Below are positions 26,499-35,358 of a stretch of 64,000 nt of DNA, piece after piece (the first letter of the stretch is position 1; each line of letters begins with the position of its first letter). The position numbers were made by a program, and so were the translations under genes. The stretch lies in NCBI RefSeq assembly GCF_042675665.1, contig NZ_JBHTJI010000001.1:682001-746000 (forward strand), read 5' to 3'. A model generated the notes under the pieces. That model made no database searches and was not told the origin of the DNA. It was given only the letters and a program-made list of their open reading frames with translations. The stretch comes from Mariniflexile jejuense (GTDB lineage: Bacteria > Bacteroidota > Bacteroidia > Flavobacteriales > Flavobacteriaceae).

Positions 26499-29273
26499 TT
26501 AATCTTCATAAAAATGATTACCTCTTATTTCGCCTTTTGCACCTAAACTATTAAATTTCCAACTAAAATTAAGCATAAAGTATTGGCGCAATACGGTACT
26601 TTGTGTGTCTTGAATATAATCTTGCGTAGCTGTACGTCTTGCATTGGTATTTTGCTTTAATAAATCGTATACTTTTAAAGTAATTAGTCCTTTATCTTTT
26701 AGTATTGAATAGGCTACACTTGCATTCCAAAACCATGCATCTTTTTGAAAACCATCGGCAATGTTGGGGTTATAATTGTATGTTATATCGTTTCTAAATT
26801 CAAAACCTTTTGGCAAGAAAAATGCTGCATTTAAGTCTAAATTATGCGATGTAAAGTTTCTATCTTCAAAAGCACTTATATCGTATTTGTTATTGGTGAA
26901 CGAAATACGGTAGCGTGGTTTAAACTCAAAAACATCTGTATAAATATAATCTACGCCTATATTCGGGTTAAACACCATAACATTGCTAGCATATTGTACA
27001 TTATTGTTGTAATTAATATTTTTTGAGAAATTTGACCAATTTGCTATTCTAAATTTTACAGATTGCAACGAATCTATTTTAAACTTTTTACTGTATTCCA
27101 TTCCAAAATAACCATTGTTATTTCCGTTTACATTATCATAAGTTGTAACACGCTTTAGTGTTTCAGCATCAATAGTTGTTCTTGAAACTACAGCATTATT
27201 TCTACTCGCAATGCTTGCATACATATAAAAACCCGTTCTTTCTTGCCAATTAAAGGTATTGAAACCAAAGTACAACCTATGTTCATTTGTTGGCTCTAAA
27301 TTAGGGTTACCAATTACCGTATTTAGAGGGTTTGAAACATCTTCAAAAGCTTGCAATTGCCTTACTGAAGGTGGTATGTTGGATAAACTATAATTTGCAT
27401 ATACTGTTGCAATTTTACTTAATTTATAATAAAAATTTGAATTCAATTGTATAGCTTCAAAACCTCTTTCAACATTAAACTGCGGTCTTAAACCATCATT
27501 GTTTTTTAGAGTACGAAACACATAATCTGCACCAAAACCTGCCGACCATTTTTCTTTTCTATAAGACAACGAAATACCTGGTGTACTTTTAATGTCTTTA
27601 TATTCAAAATCTGTACTTAACGCTGTATTGAACGTATCAAAATCATTTGAAACATCATTAAAATCGAAGGTGTTTTTAATGTTTTCATCTTTATTTCGTT
27701 CAAATTTATAACCAAAATTCATAAAGAATTCTTTGGCTTTAATTGGCAATCTATACGTTACATCTGCGCGTAAATTGGTACCATTAGTTTCTCCATCGGT
27801 AAATTGATTTCTAACAATAGTTTCTGGGTTAGTACCAAATACTTCGGTGTTAGAATTTATATAATCATCACTATTGCCATTTTTAAAACTATTATTCAAA
27901 CCAAATTTTAAAAAAGCACCTTTTGCACCAAACTTTTTTGTTGCGCTTATTTCATTTGAAAAATTCTTAGCATCATTTTCAACAATTGAATTTAATGATG
28001 ATTGATTTGTTAACACCAAATCTTCATTTAAGGTTTCATCATCACTTACATAATTTGTTGTTGTTTTTGAAAATGAAAACGAAGGTTTTACGTTTACCAT
28101 AAATGTTGAATCGATTTTAATCTCAAATTCTGAATTTACACTATGGCTTTTTGTATCATTATTTGAGTTTGAACGTGAATTTGAAAAATACCTAGAATCG
28201 GACAAAATGGTTTCTCTTTTGGATGTTGTTTGATTTTCCGAATTACTGTTTGAATAAAAATAATCGGCAGAAGCCTCTACTTTTTTACCATAACTATTTG
28301 CAAAATTAGCACCAACCAAATTGGATGTTGTAATACCTTGCCCACCACCAAATTGCCTTCCATTGACACTAAAAGAACCATTATCACTAAACCAAGCATT
28401 TCCGCCGCCAAACATTTTTTCAATTTCACCAAAACTAAATCCAGGCGAATTTATATTGTTTCCACCAACTAAAACACTAATACGTTGGTCGTTATCAAAA
28501 CGGTTAAACATTCCTGCAAACTCATGGCGTTTATTGGTACCAACACCTGCTGCTACCCTACCAAAAACACCTTTATTATTTTCTTCTTTTATGGTAAGAT
28601 TTATGGTTTTATTTTCTTTATCGCCTTCTTCACCTGTAAAGGCTTCACTTTTTGTTTTAGTATCTACAACTTGAATTTTCTCAATAATATCTTTAGTAAG
28701 GTTTTTTATTGTGATTGACGGATCGTTTCCAAAAAACGGTTTTCCATTAACTAATATTTTATTAACCTCTTTGCCGTTAACTTTAATCTTGCCTTCATCA
28801 TCAATTTCTACACCAGGTAATTCCTTTAAAAGATCTTCTACGGTAGCATCTTTTTTAGTTTTAAAAGAAGCTACATTAAATTCTAAAGTGTCTTTTTTTA
28901 TGGTTATTGGTGCCGAAGCTTTAATTAAAACTTCATCTAAAGCATTACTAACTTTTAATTTTATATTTCCTAAACTTAAATTGGGTGTATTTAAAGTTAT
29001 TTTCTGTTTGTAAGTTTGATACCCTACGTAAGAAACTAATAGGTTTAAATTGATTTCAGGTGTGCTATCTTCTAACAGAAATCCGCCATCTTTATTAGTA
29101 ATTGTATAGGTTACTAATGTGCTATCTTTAATTTTTTCGAGGTAAACTGTTGCTGCTTCGAGAGGGTTTTCTTCTTCTTCTGAAATTATTTTTCCTGAAA
29201 TTTTAAAATTTTTAGATTGCGTAAACGATAAGAAGCAACACAATAAACCTATAACTAATGTGAATTTGCGCAT
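26499..29273 (-). CDS. Outer-membrane beta-barrel protein with carboxypeptidase-like N-terminal domain (TonB-receptor-like)
   Basis: About 924 residues from the preferred start at 29273, which begins MRKFTLVIGLLCCFLSF, a clean signal peptide; an in-frame ATG 48 bases upstream would only add a polar leader. Order: signal peptide (1-19), CarboxypepD_reg-like domain (about 20-110), a plug-like segment (VEDLLKELPGVEIDDEGKIKV... INKILVNGKPFFGNDPS-type), then a long barrel with alternating aromatic residues ending in YFMLNFSWKFN. It belongs to the OMP beta-barrel family 3 rather than the classical SusC group; no SusD-like gene is adjacent. Probable role: transport or surface function across the outer membrane; substrate unknown. 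Confidence 0.88.
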   Translation of the reverse strand: MRKFTLVIGLLCCFLSFTQSKNFKISGKIISEEEENPLEAATVYLEKIKDSTLVTYTITNKDGGFLLEDSTPEINLNLLVSYVGYQTYKQKITLNTPNLSLGNIKLKVSNALDEVLIKASAPITIKKDTLEFNVASFKTKKDATVEDLLKELPGVEIDDEGKIKVNGKEVNKILVNGKPFFGNDPSITIKNLTKDIIEKIQVVDTKTKSEAFTGEEGDKENKTINLTIKEENNKGVFGRVAAGVGTNKRHEFAGMFNRFDNDQRISVLVGGNNINSPGFSFGEIEKMFGGGNAWFSDNGSFSVNGRQFGGGQGITTSNLVGANFANSYGKKVEASADYFYSNSNSENQTTSKRETILSDSRYFSNSRSNSNNDTKSHSVNSEFEIKIDSTFMVNVKPSFSFSKTTTNYVSDDETLNEDLVLTNQSSLNSIVENDAKNFSNEISATKKFGAKGAFLKFGLNNSFKNGNSDDYINSNTEVFGTNPETIVRNQFTDGETNGTNLRADVTYRLPIKAKEFFMNFGYKFERNKDENIKNTFDFNDVSNDFDTFNTALSTDFEYKDIKSTPGISLSYRKEKWSAGFGADYVFRTLKNNDGLRPQFNVERGFEAIQLNSNFYYKLSKIATVYANYSLSNIPPSVRQLQAFEDVSNPLNTVIGNPNLEPTNEHRLYFGFNTFNWQERTGFYMYASIASRNNAVVSRTTIDAETLKRVTTYDNVNGNNNGYFGMEYSKKFKIDSLQSVKFRIANWSNFSKNINYNNNVQYASNVMVFNPNIGVDYIYTDVFEFKPRYRISFTNNKYDISAFEDRNFTSHNLDLNAAFFLPKGFEFRNDITYNYNPNIADGFQKDAWFWNASVAYSILKDKGLITLKVYDLLKQNTNARRTATQDYIQDTQSTVLRQYFMLNFSWKFNSLGAKGEIRGNHFYED

Positions 29274-29390
29274 TAACTGTTTTTTGATTGATTGATTGTA
29301 AACGAGAGAATTAACTCCCAAAACAGCAAACGAAAATAGACTAATTATAGTATTAATTTTCTTAAAATAAACCTAAAGTTTTTATAAAAT

Positions 29391-30695
29391 TTACTTTTTA
29401 CGCATATAAACACTTACGGGAACGCCATTAAAATTGAATTTTTCGCGAAGTTTATTTTCTAAAAAGCGTTTGTATGGTTCTTTAACGTATTGTGGTAAAT
29501 TACAGAAAAAAGCAAACTGTGGTTGTGGTGTAGGCAGCTGCATTACGTATTTAATTTTCACAAATTTTGCTTTATTTGCAGGCGGTGGATAATTTTCTAT
29601 AATTGGCAACATTACCTCATTAAGTACACTTGTTTTAATCTTTTTTGTACGGTTGTTATAAACCTCAACAGCAGTTTCTATAGCTTTATATATACGCTGT
29701 TTGGTTAATGTTGAAATAAAAATAATTGGCACATCTGTAAATGGCTCCATCTCTTTTCTGATGGCTTTTTCATATTCGAGAGTAGTCTTATGGTCTTTTT
29801 CTACTAAATCCCATTTATTAACTAAAATAACCACGCCTTTACGGTTGCGTTCTGCTAACCAGAATATATTTTGGTCTTGTCCATCAAAACCACGCGTTGC
29901 ATCTAAAACCAACAAACACACATCACTATGTTCTATAGCACGCACGCTTCGCATAACGGAGTAAAACTCTAAATCTTCTTTAACTTTTGATTTTCTACGA
30001 ATACCTGCTGTATCAACCAAATTAAACTCAAAACCAAAACGGTTGTATTTAGTGTCTATAGAATCTCTGGTAGTTCCAGCAATATCGGTAACTATGTATC
30101 TATCTTCACCAATCAATGCATTGATGAATGATGATTTTCCTGCGTTTGGACGACCAACTACTGCAAAACGAGGTAACTCCTCATCAATTACAGTTTCTTT
30201 TTCTGGTAAGGCTTCAACTAAAGCATCCAATAAATCGCCCGTTCCACTTCCATTGATACTTGCAACGGTGTAATATTCACCTAAACCTAAAGAATAAAAC
30301 TCTACAGCATCTTCAGCACGCTTTGCATTATCAACTTTATTAACCACTAAAAACACAGGTTTTGTTATTTTACGAAGTAGTTTTGCAACATCCTCATCCA
30401 TACCTGTTACGCCACTTTCAACATCAACCATAAAAATAATAGCATCGGCTTCATCAATAGCTAATTCTACTTGTTTATCAATTTCAGCTTCAAAAATATC
30501 GTCACTTCCTAACACATAACCACCTGTATCTATTAACGAAAACTCCTTACCATTCCAGTCTGCTTTACCATAATGACGATCTCTAGTAACGCCACTTACA
30601 GCATCAACAATAGCTTCTCTACGCTGAATTAAACGATTAAAAAACGTTGATTTACCTACGTTTGGACGACCTACTATTGCTACAATATTACTCAT
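29391..30695 (-). CDS. der: Ribosome-assembly GTPase Der (EngA)
   Basis: 434 residues with the diagnostic two tandem GTPase domains and a C-terminal KH-like domain. First G domain: GRPNVGKSTFFN, DTGGY, NKVD. Second: GRPNAGKSSFINALIG, DTAGIRRK, NKWD. It acts in 50S subunit maturation in the cytoplasm. Length is normal. Another GTPase of ribosome assembly, era, lies 650 bases away on the same strand. Confidence 0.97.
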   Translation of the reverse strand: MSNIVAIVGRPNVGKSTFFNRLIQRREAIVDAVSGVTRDRHYGKADWNGKEFSLIDTGGYVLGSDDIFEAEIDKQVELAIDEADAIIFMVDVESGVTGMDEDVAKLLRKITKPVFLVVNKVDNAKRAEDAVEFYSLGLGEYYTVASINGSGTGDLLDALVEALPEKETVIDEELPRFAVVGRPNAGKSSFINALIGEDRYIVTDIAGTTRDSIDTKYNRFGFEFNLVDTAGIRRKSKVKEDLEFYSVMRSVRAIEHSDVCLLVLDATRGFDGQDQNIFWLAERNRKGVVILVNKWDLVEKDHKTTLEYEKAIRKEMEPFTDVPIIFISTLTKQRIYKAIETAVEVYNNRTKKIKTSVLNEVMLPIIENYPPPANKAKFVKIKYVMQLPTPQPQFAFFCNLPQYVKEPYKRFLENKLREKFNFNGVPVSVYMRKK

Positions 30696-30858
30696 GATTT
30701 ATTTTGAAAACAGCCTTAACTGATTTAATTTATGTTTGTTGAAATATTTTGCAAAAATAGGAAATATACGCTTTACACCACCTTTTTTTGCTAACTATTA
30801 AATTTTTAGATTTTTAAGCTAAAAAAATAGTATTTTAATGATTTAAAACACCAACCAA

Positions 30859-31350
30859 ATGCCAACTACCAACGCCGTTATCTTACGACCCAGATTTAAG
30901 ATTGAACTACCAAAACCTAATGAATCTGTTTTACAAAAATTTCGGAATTGTAAAAAAACACAATTTGATTTTATTGTTAGTTCCATTGACGACCATGTGT
31001 TTATAAAATTTCCAAAGCATAAACAACATTTTTGGTCGCCACAGTTACACTTAGAAATTAATGCGGTTGATGAAGAAACTTGCGTTTTACATGGCCTTTT
31101 TGGACCAAACCCAACTGTTTGGACTTTTTTTATGTTTTTGCATTTTTTGGTAGCAGGATTATTTATTGCTTTTGGCGTTTGGGCTTATACAAATTGGACT
31201 TTAAAATCTGATTTTGCTATTCAAATAAGCCTTATGCTACTTATGGTAGTTATTTGGTTTGCACTTTATTTTGCTGGAAGCATTGGTAAGGCATCAAGCA
31301 AAAACGAAATGTTAGAACTTAGAGCGTTTATGAATAAAATTCTTGATTAA
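30859..31350 (+). CDS. Uncharacterised two-helix membrane protein
   Basis: 163 residues, not recognised. The first ~90 residues are soluble (RFKIELPKPNESVLQKFRNC... DDHVFIKFPKHKQHFWSPQLHLEIN), followed by two hydrophobic helices at about 92-112 and 122-142. It sits between der and era, with its 3' end overlapping the convergent era stop by four bases. The intact frame and position suggest a real gene. Confidence 0.72.
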   Translation: MPTTNAVILRPRFKIELPKPNESVLQKFRNCKKTQFDFIVSSIDDHVFIKFPKHKQHFWSPQLHLEINAVDEETCVLHGLFGPNPTVWTFFMFLHFLVAGLFIAFGVWAYTNWTLKSDFAIQISLMLLMVVIWFALYFAGSIGKASSKNEMLELRAFMNKILD

Positions 31351-32228
31351 TTATTATACCCAAAACGCTTTAATTGATTTTGATTGCTTCGCCAGTTTTT
31401 ATTCACTTTTACATAGGTTTCTAAATGAATTTGTTTACCAAAAAAGGCTTCTAAATCTTTTCGAGCTTCAACACCAACGCGTTTTAAAGCACTTCCTTTA
31501 TGACCAATAATAATCCCTTTTTGGGTTTCGCGCTCTACCATAATTACTGCGCGGATTCTAATAATTTCTTCCTCTTCAAAAAACTCTTCGGTCTCAATTT
31601 CAACAGCATAGGGAATTTCTTTTTTATAATGAAGAAGGATTTTTTCGCGAATGGTTTCATTTATAAAGAAACGTTCTGGTTTATCGGTTAATTGGTCTTT
31701 TGGATAAAATGCTGGTGATTCTGGAAGTAAATCGATAATTCTATTAAATACTTCCTTTACGTTAAACCCTTCTAGAGCTGAAATTGGAAAAATTTCGGCA
31801 TTCGGCACTTTTTCTGCCCAAACTTGTACTTGCGTTTCTAATTGCTCTTGATTTGATTTATCAATTTTATTTAAAAGCAACAATACAGGAATTTGAGAAC
31901 TTGTTATTTTATTGAAAAACGTTTCGTCTTTTAATTCTTGTTCGCCAATTTCAACCATGTATATTAACACATCGGCATCTTCAAAAGCAGACTTTACAAA
32001 CCCCATCATACTTTCTTGCAGTTCGTATGCTGGTTTTATAATACCTGGTGTATCTGATAAAACTACCTGAAAATCATCACCATTAACGATACCCAAAATG
32101 CGATGACGCGTTGTTTGTGCTTTTGATGTGATGATTGACAATTTTTCACCTACAAAGGCATTCATTAAGGTTGATTTACCCACATTTGGGTTTCCAATAA
32201 TATTTACAAAACCTGCTTTGTGGTTCAT
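31347..32228 (-). CDS. era: GTPase Era
   Basis: 293 residues. N-terminal GTPase domain with GNPNVGKSTLMNAFVG (Walker A), DTPG in SDTPGIIKP, and NKID; C-terminal KH domain with the conserved VMVERETQKGIIIGHKGSALKRVG segment that binds the 3' end of 16S rRNA. Function: late 30S assembly. Length normal. Confidence 0.97.
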   Translation of the reverse strand: MNHKAGFVNIIGNPNVGKSTLMNAFVGEKLSIITSKAQTTRHRILGIVNGDDFQVVLSDTPGIIKPAYELQESMMGFVKSAFEDADVLIYMVEIGEQELKDETFFNKITSSQIPVLLLLNKIDKSNQEQLETQVQVWAEKVPNAEIFPISALEGFNVKEVFNRIIDLLPESPAFYPKDQLTDKPERFFINETIREKILLHYKKEIPYAVEIETEEFFEEEEIIRIRAVIMVERETQKGIIIGHKGSALKRVGVEARKDLEAFFGKQIHLETYVKVNKNWRSNQNQLKRFGYNN

Positions 32229-32300
32229 AACGTTTACTTTTTAAGATGTTGCAAATTTACAACCTTGTTTTATTTATTCAACTATAATTGTATATAAACA

Positions 32301-32330
32301 AAAAAGCAGAAAGTTTCCTTTCTGCTTTTT
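32301..32330 (-). terminator. Strong terminator after the FKBP gene
   Basis: 13-bp perfect stem (aaaaagcagaaag 32301-32313 / ctttctgcttttt 32318-32330) with loop tttc. It lies 20 bases beyond the FKBP stop. The stem is symmetric enough to work in both directions. Confidence 0.9.
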
Positions 32331-32350
32331 TTGTAAAAAAACTTAATTTA

Positions 32351-33055
32351 TTATTTGTTCTCTACTATTTCTAATAATTCAACTTCAAAAATTAAAGCTG
32401 AGAATGGTTTAATTTTTTCACCTGCTTGTCTAGCACCGTAACCTAATTCTTGTGGTATGAAGAATTTGTATTTTGAGCCTACAGACATTAATTGTAAACC
32501 TTCTGTCCAACCTGGAATAACTTGACCTACACCAAATGTTGTTGGTTCGCCTCTTTCAACAGAACTATCAAATACAGTTCCATCAATTAAAGTACCGTGA
32601 TAATGAACTTTTACAGTTGATTCTGGTGTTGGTTTAGCACCTGTACCTTCTTTTAAAACTTTATATTGTAAACCGCTTGCAGTTACTTTTACACCTTCTT
32701 TAGATTTGTTTTCTTCTAAGAATTTTTCACCTAAAACTTTACCTTTTTCAGCTTCTTCTTGCTGTTTTTTCATATTTTCTTGTTGTTTCTTTTGAAAATA
32801 TGCGCTTAATATTTGCTGACAGTTTTCTTCTTTTATTAAGATATTTGTAGAATCTAAAACATTCATATAACCTTGAATGAATAATTCACTATCAATTTCT
32901 GAAACATTTGTTTTCACATTTCTAGCTACATCCATACCAATGGCGTAACTAACTGAATCTAATTCTGTTTTTAATTCTCTTTTAGAAACTTTTCCTCCGC
33001 AAGAAGATAATACTGAAGCTGCTAAAACAACTCCTAAAAATTTAATTATTTTCAT
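32351..33055 (-). CDS. FKBP-type peptidyl-prolyl isomerase, lipoprotein
   Basis: 234 residues. Signal peptide with lipobox VLSSC (Cys19), an N-terminal helical dimerisation region (about 25-120, with DSVSYAIGMDVARNV and a Lys/Gln-rich helix), and a C-terminal FKBP domain (about 130-230; VKVHYHGTLIDGTVFDSS, GQVIPGWTEGLQLM, YKFFIPQELGYG). This is the FkpA/Mip layout, a periplasmic folding catalyst, here tethered to a membrane. The domain is complete. Confidence 0.93.
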   Translation of the reverse strand: MKIIKFLGVVLAASVLSSCGGKVSKRELKTELDSVSYAIGMDVARNVKTNVSEIDSELFIQGYMNVLDSTNILIKEENCQQILSAYFQKKQQENMKKQQEEAEKGKVLGEKFLEENKSKEGVKVTASGLQYKVLKEGTGAKPTPESTVKVHYHGTLIDGTVFDSSVERGEPTTFGVGQVIPGWTEGLQLMSVGSKYKFFIPQELGYGARQAGEKIKPFSALIFEVELLEIVENK

Positions 33056-33165
33056 TTTCTTATTTTATGTTTAATTTTTATTAGACGCCAAAAATAACAA
33101 ATTAAAATTCAGAATAAAGTAGTATTACATGATTTTTAACTAATAAAAATAATCTTCGATGAATT

Positions 33166-34752
33166 TTATGCAAAATATATGTAAATGGCTATTACTGTAA
33201 CACAAATACCAATACCCACAGCGTTTAAATGTTTCCACGGTGTGATGTTTACTTGATTAGTGTATTCTAGCTCAAAAGCATCTTTACGTGGTTTAAATTT
33301 GCCTATTAAAAGCATAATTAAAATATTAAGCACAAATAAAATGGCCATAACATGTAAAAAGTGCGGATAATTGTCGCTACCTACAACAAAAGGCTTTAAT
33401 ATAAACTGACTTATACTATACAAAACAACACCACTAATAATTGCAATTTTAGCGGCTATTGCTGGCACATATTTAGTTAAATACCCAACAACTATAATAG
33501 TTAAAATTGGAATACTATAACAGCCATTTACCTCTTGTAAATATCCAAACAAACCATCTGGTGCATTAGCTATAAGTGGCGCAATGCACATGGATAATAT
33601 GGCTAAAAACGTTCCGAAAATTTTTCCAGCTTTTACAGTTTCTTGTTCTGTAGCTTCCTTTTTAAAATGAGATTTATAAATATCAATTCCGAATAACGTT
33701 ACCGAACTATTTAAAGCCGAGTTAAAAGAACTTAAAATAGCACCAAACAATACCGCAGCAAAAAAACCAACTAACGTAGCAGGTAGTACTTTAGTTACTA
33801 ACATAGGGTAAGCTTCATCTGGATTATCTAGTGTGTTTCCAAATAAGTGAAAAGCAATAATACCAGGAAGTACTACAATTAGTGGTCCTAATATTTTTAT
33901 AAATGAAGCTAATAACAAGCCTTTTTGACCTTCTTTTAAATCTTTAGCACCTAAAGCACGTTGAATGATAGCTTGATTAGTACCCCAATAAAAAAGTTGT
34001 ACTAACATCATTCCTGTAAAAATAGTTCCGAAAGGTATAGATGATTGTGAACCACCTAAGGCTTTAAATTTATCTGGATTACTTTCAATTAAAGTAGAAA
34101 CACCATGAAATATACTACCATCGCCAACTAATAATAGTCCAAAAACAGGAATCATTAATCCACCAATTAATAAACCAATAGCATTAATAGTATCTGAAAC
34201 TGCTACAGCTTTTAACCCACCAAAAATAGCATAAATAGAACCAATAATACCAATACCCCAAACCGTTATCCATAAAGCTGCAGTTTTTGAAACACCTAAT
34301 AATTCTGGCACATTAAACATAGAGTTAATTGCCAAAGCACCCGAATAAAGAACAATTGGCAATAAAACAATAACATAACCACTTAAAAACAATGCAGATG
34401 TAATGGTTTTGGTCATTTTATCGTAACGCTTTTCTAAAAATTGAGGCACTGTAGTTATACCACCTTTTAAATATCTTGGCAATAAAAAAACAGCCGTTAC
34501 AACCATAGCAATTGCTGCCAAAGTTTCCCATGCCATTACTAAAATACCTTCTTTAAATGCTGAACCGTTTAAGCCCACAATTTGCTCGGTAGATAAATTT
34601 GTAAGTAATAATGAACCTGCTATAACAACACCTGTTAAGCTTCTTCCACCTAGAAAATAACCATCGGAAGACGTTTCATCTGTTTTCCTAGTTTTTAAAT
34701 ATGAAATTACAGCTACCAATATAGTAAAGCCTAAAAATGATAAAATTTGCAT
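33166..34752 (-). CDS. Sodium:solute symporter (SSS family)
   Basis: 528 residues with about 13-14 hydrophobic segments. Family hallmarks include an N-terminal SDGYFLGGRSLTG segment, TNLSTEQIVGLNGSAF, and FYWGTNQAIIQRALGAKDLKEGQKG in the middle (sugar-transporter-like, SGLT type). It imports a solute with sodium; the substrate may be a sugar but cannot be fixed from sequence. It starts next to the truncated gene at 34765, with 12 bases between. Confidence 0.9.
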   Translation of the reverse strand: MQILSFLGFTILVAVISYLKTRKTDETSSDGYFLGGRSLTGVVIAGSLLLTNLSTEQIVGLNGSAFKEGILVMAWETLAAIAMVVTAVFLLPRYLKGGITTVPQFLEKRYDKMTKTITSALFLSGYVIVLLPIVLYSGALAINSMFNVPELLGVSKTAALWITVWGIGIIGSIYAIFGGLKAVAVSDTINAIGLLIGGLMIPVFGLLLVGDGSIFHGVSTLIESNPDKFKALGGSQSSIPFGTIFTGMMLVQLFYWGTNQAIIQRALGAKDLKEGQKGLLLASFIKILGPLIVVLPGIIAFHLFGNTLDNPDEAYPMLVTKVLPATLVGFFAAVLFGAILSSFNSALNSSVTLFGIDIYKSHFKKEATEQETVKAGKIFGTFLAILSMCIAPLIANAPDGLFGYLQEVNGCYSIPILTIIVVGYLTKYVPAIAAKIAIISGVVLYSISQFILKPFVVGSDNYPHFLHVMAILFVLNILIMLLIGKFKPRKDAFELEYTNQVNITPWKHLNAVGIGICVTVIAIYIYFA

Positions 34753-34764
34753 AATGCGTTTGGT

Positions 34765-35028
34765 TTAGTTATTAAAAGTTAATTTCAAATATACAGGAAA
34801 ATGATTGGACGGATAACGACAATCTATTGAATCGCTTAAAACGGCATATTTGTTTATGGTTATATCATCACTTATAAATATAAAATCAATGCGACGGGTT
34901 ACTGGTTTTTGAAATTCAAAATTATTGAACGTACCAAGCGGCCCAAATATATTTTTTGCAATTGTTTTTGAATCTATTAAATATTTTTGAATGAATTTAA
35001 TACTTTCATGGTTTGCTTCCATATTAAA
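34765..35028 (-). pseudogene. 3' fragment of an endonuclease/exonuclease/phosphatase family gene
   Basis: Only the C-terminal quarter of an EEP-fold protein remains. The reading shows NMEANHESIKFIQKYL, FGPLGTFNNF, VTRRIDFIFIS and SDSIDCRYPSNHFPVYLKL, the last with the catalytic-type NHFP segment. The family needs about 250-300 residues; about 85-90 are left, and the 5' part including the GDFN-type catalytic motif is broken at about 35028. It is therefore most likely nonfunctional. Confidence 0.75.
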
Positions 35029-35034
35029 AAATAG

Positions 35035-35199
35035 CCCATCAGAACCACTCTTGAATATCTAATTGAAAAACCAAAAGATACAACAACAAATTTTATTATG
35101 GCTTTTAAAAATACGCTCAGTCATATTTTCAAAAATAACCATCTTTATGCTACACACCACGCAGAGCATTGGAAAATTCCACTAATTAAAGATTTTTAA
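35035..35199 (+). pseudogene. 3' fragment of an unidentified gene
   Basis: An open frame of 54 codons, preceded by an in-frame TAG at 35032 and ending with TAA at 35197. It reads like the tail of a protein (ending HHAEHWKIPLIKDF) but has only one internal ATG and lacks a plausible N-terminus. I cannot name the family. It runs in the opposite direction from the EEP fragment and begins within about 7 bases of where that one breaks off. Confidence 0.45.
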
Positions 35200-35227
35200 A
35201 CAAATATCCAGAAATTTTGCACCACAG

Positions 35228-35330
35228 AAAACACCAACCGCAATAAACACCCGTAATCATTTCATATATAGTTTATTATTTGATGAAATTATTAAATTTT
35301 TAACTTATTTTTGATAAACTAGGTAATGCT
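35228..35330. repeat. Intergenic element similar to one at 14545-14680
   Basis: Starts with aaaacaccaaccgcaa (16 bases identical at both places) and ends with a segment taact-atttttgataaact that also recurs (with small changes) about 100 bases further along in both copies. The copy here overlaps the promoter of the nine-PAS kinase gene; the other lies upstream of the copy-2 sensor cassette. Confidence 0.4.
35280..35313 (+). promoter_or_regulatory. Predicted promoter of the nine-PAS kinase gene
   Basis: TTG (35280-35282), 23-base spacer, TATTTTTG (35306-35313), matching the Bacteroidota primary-sigma form TTG-N(17-23)-TAnnTTTG at the upper limit of spacing. The gene starts 46 bases downstream of the -7 element. 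Confidence 0.5.
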
Positions 35331-35358
35331 ACTTTGATATTTTACAACCAATAGAATA

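Noticed and set aside
29274..29321. Upstream start (29321) for the outer-membrane barrel protein
   Set aside because: It puts 16 polar residues before an otherwise clean signal peptide that begins at 29273.
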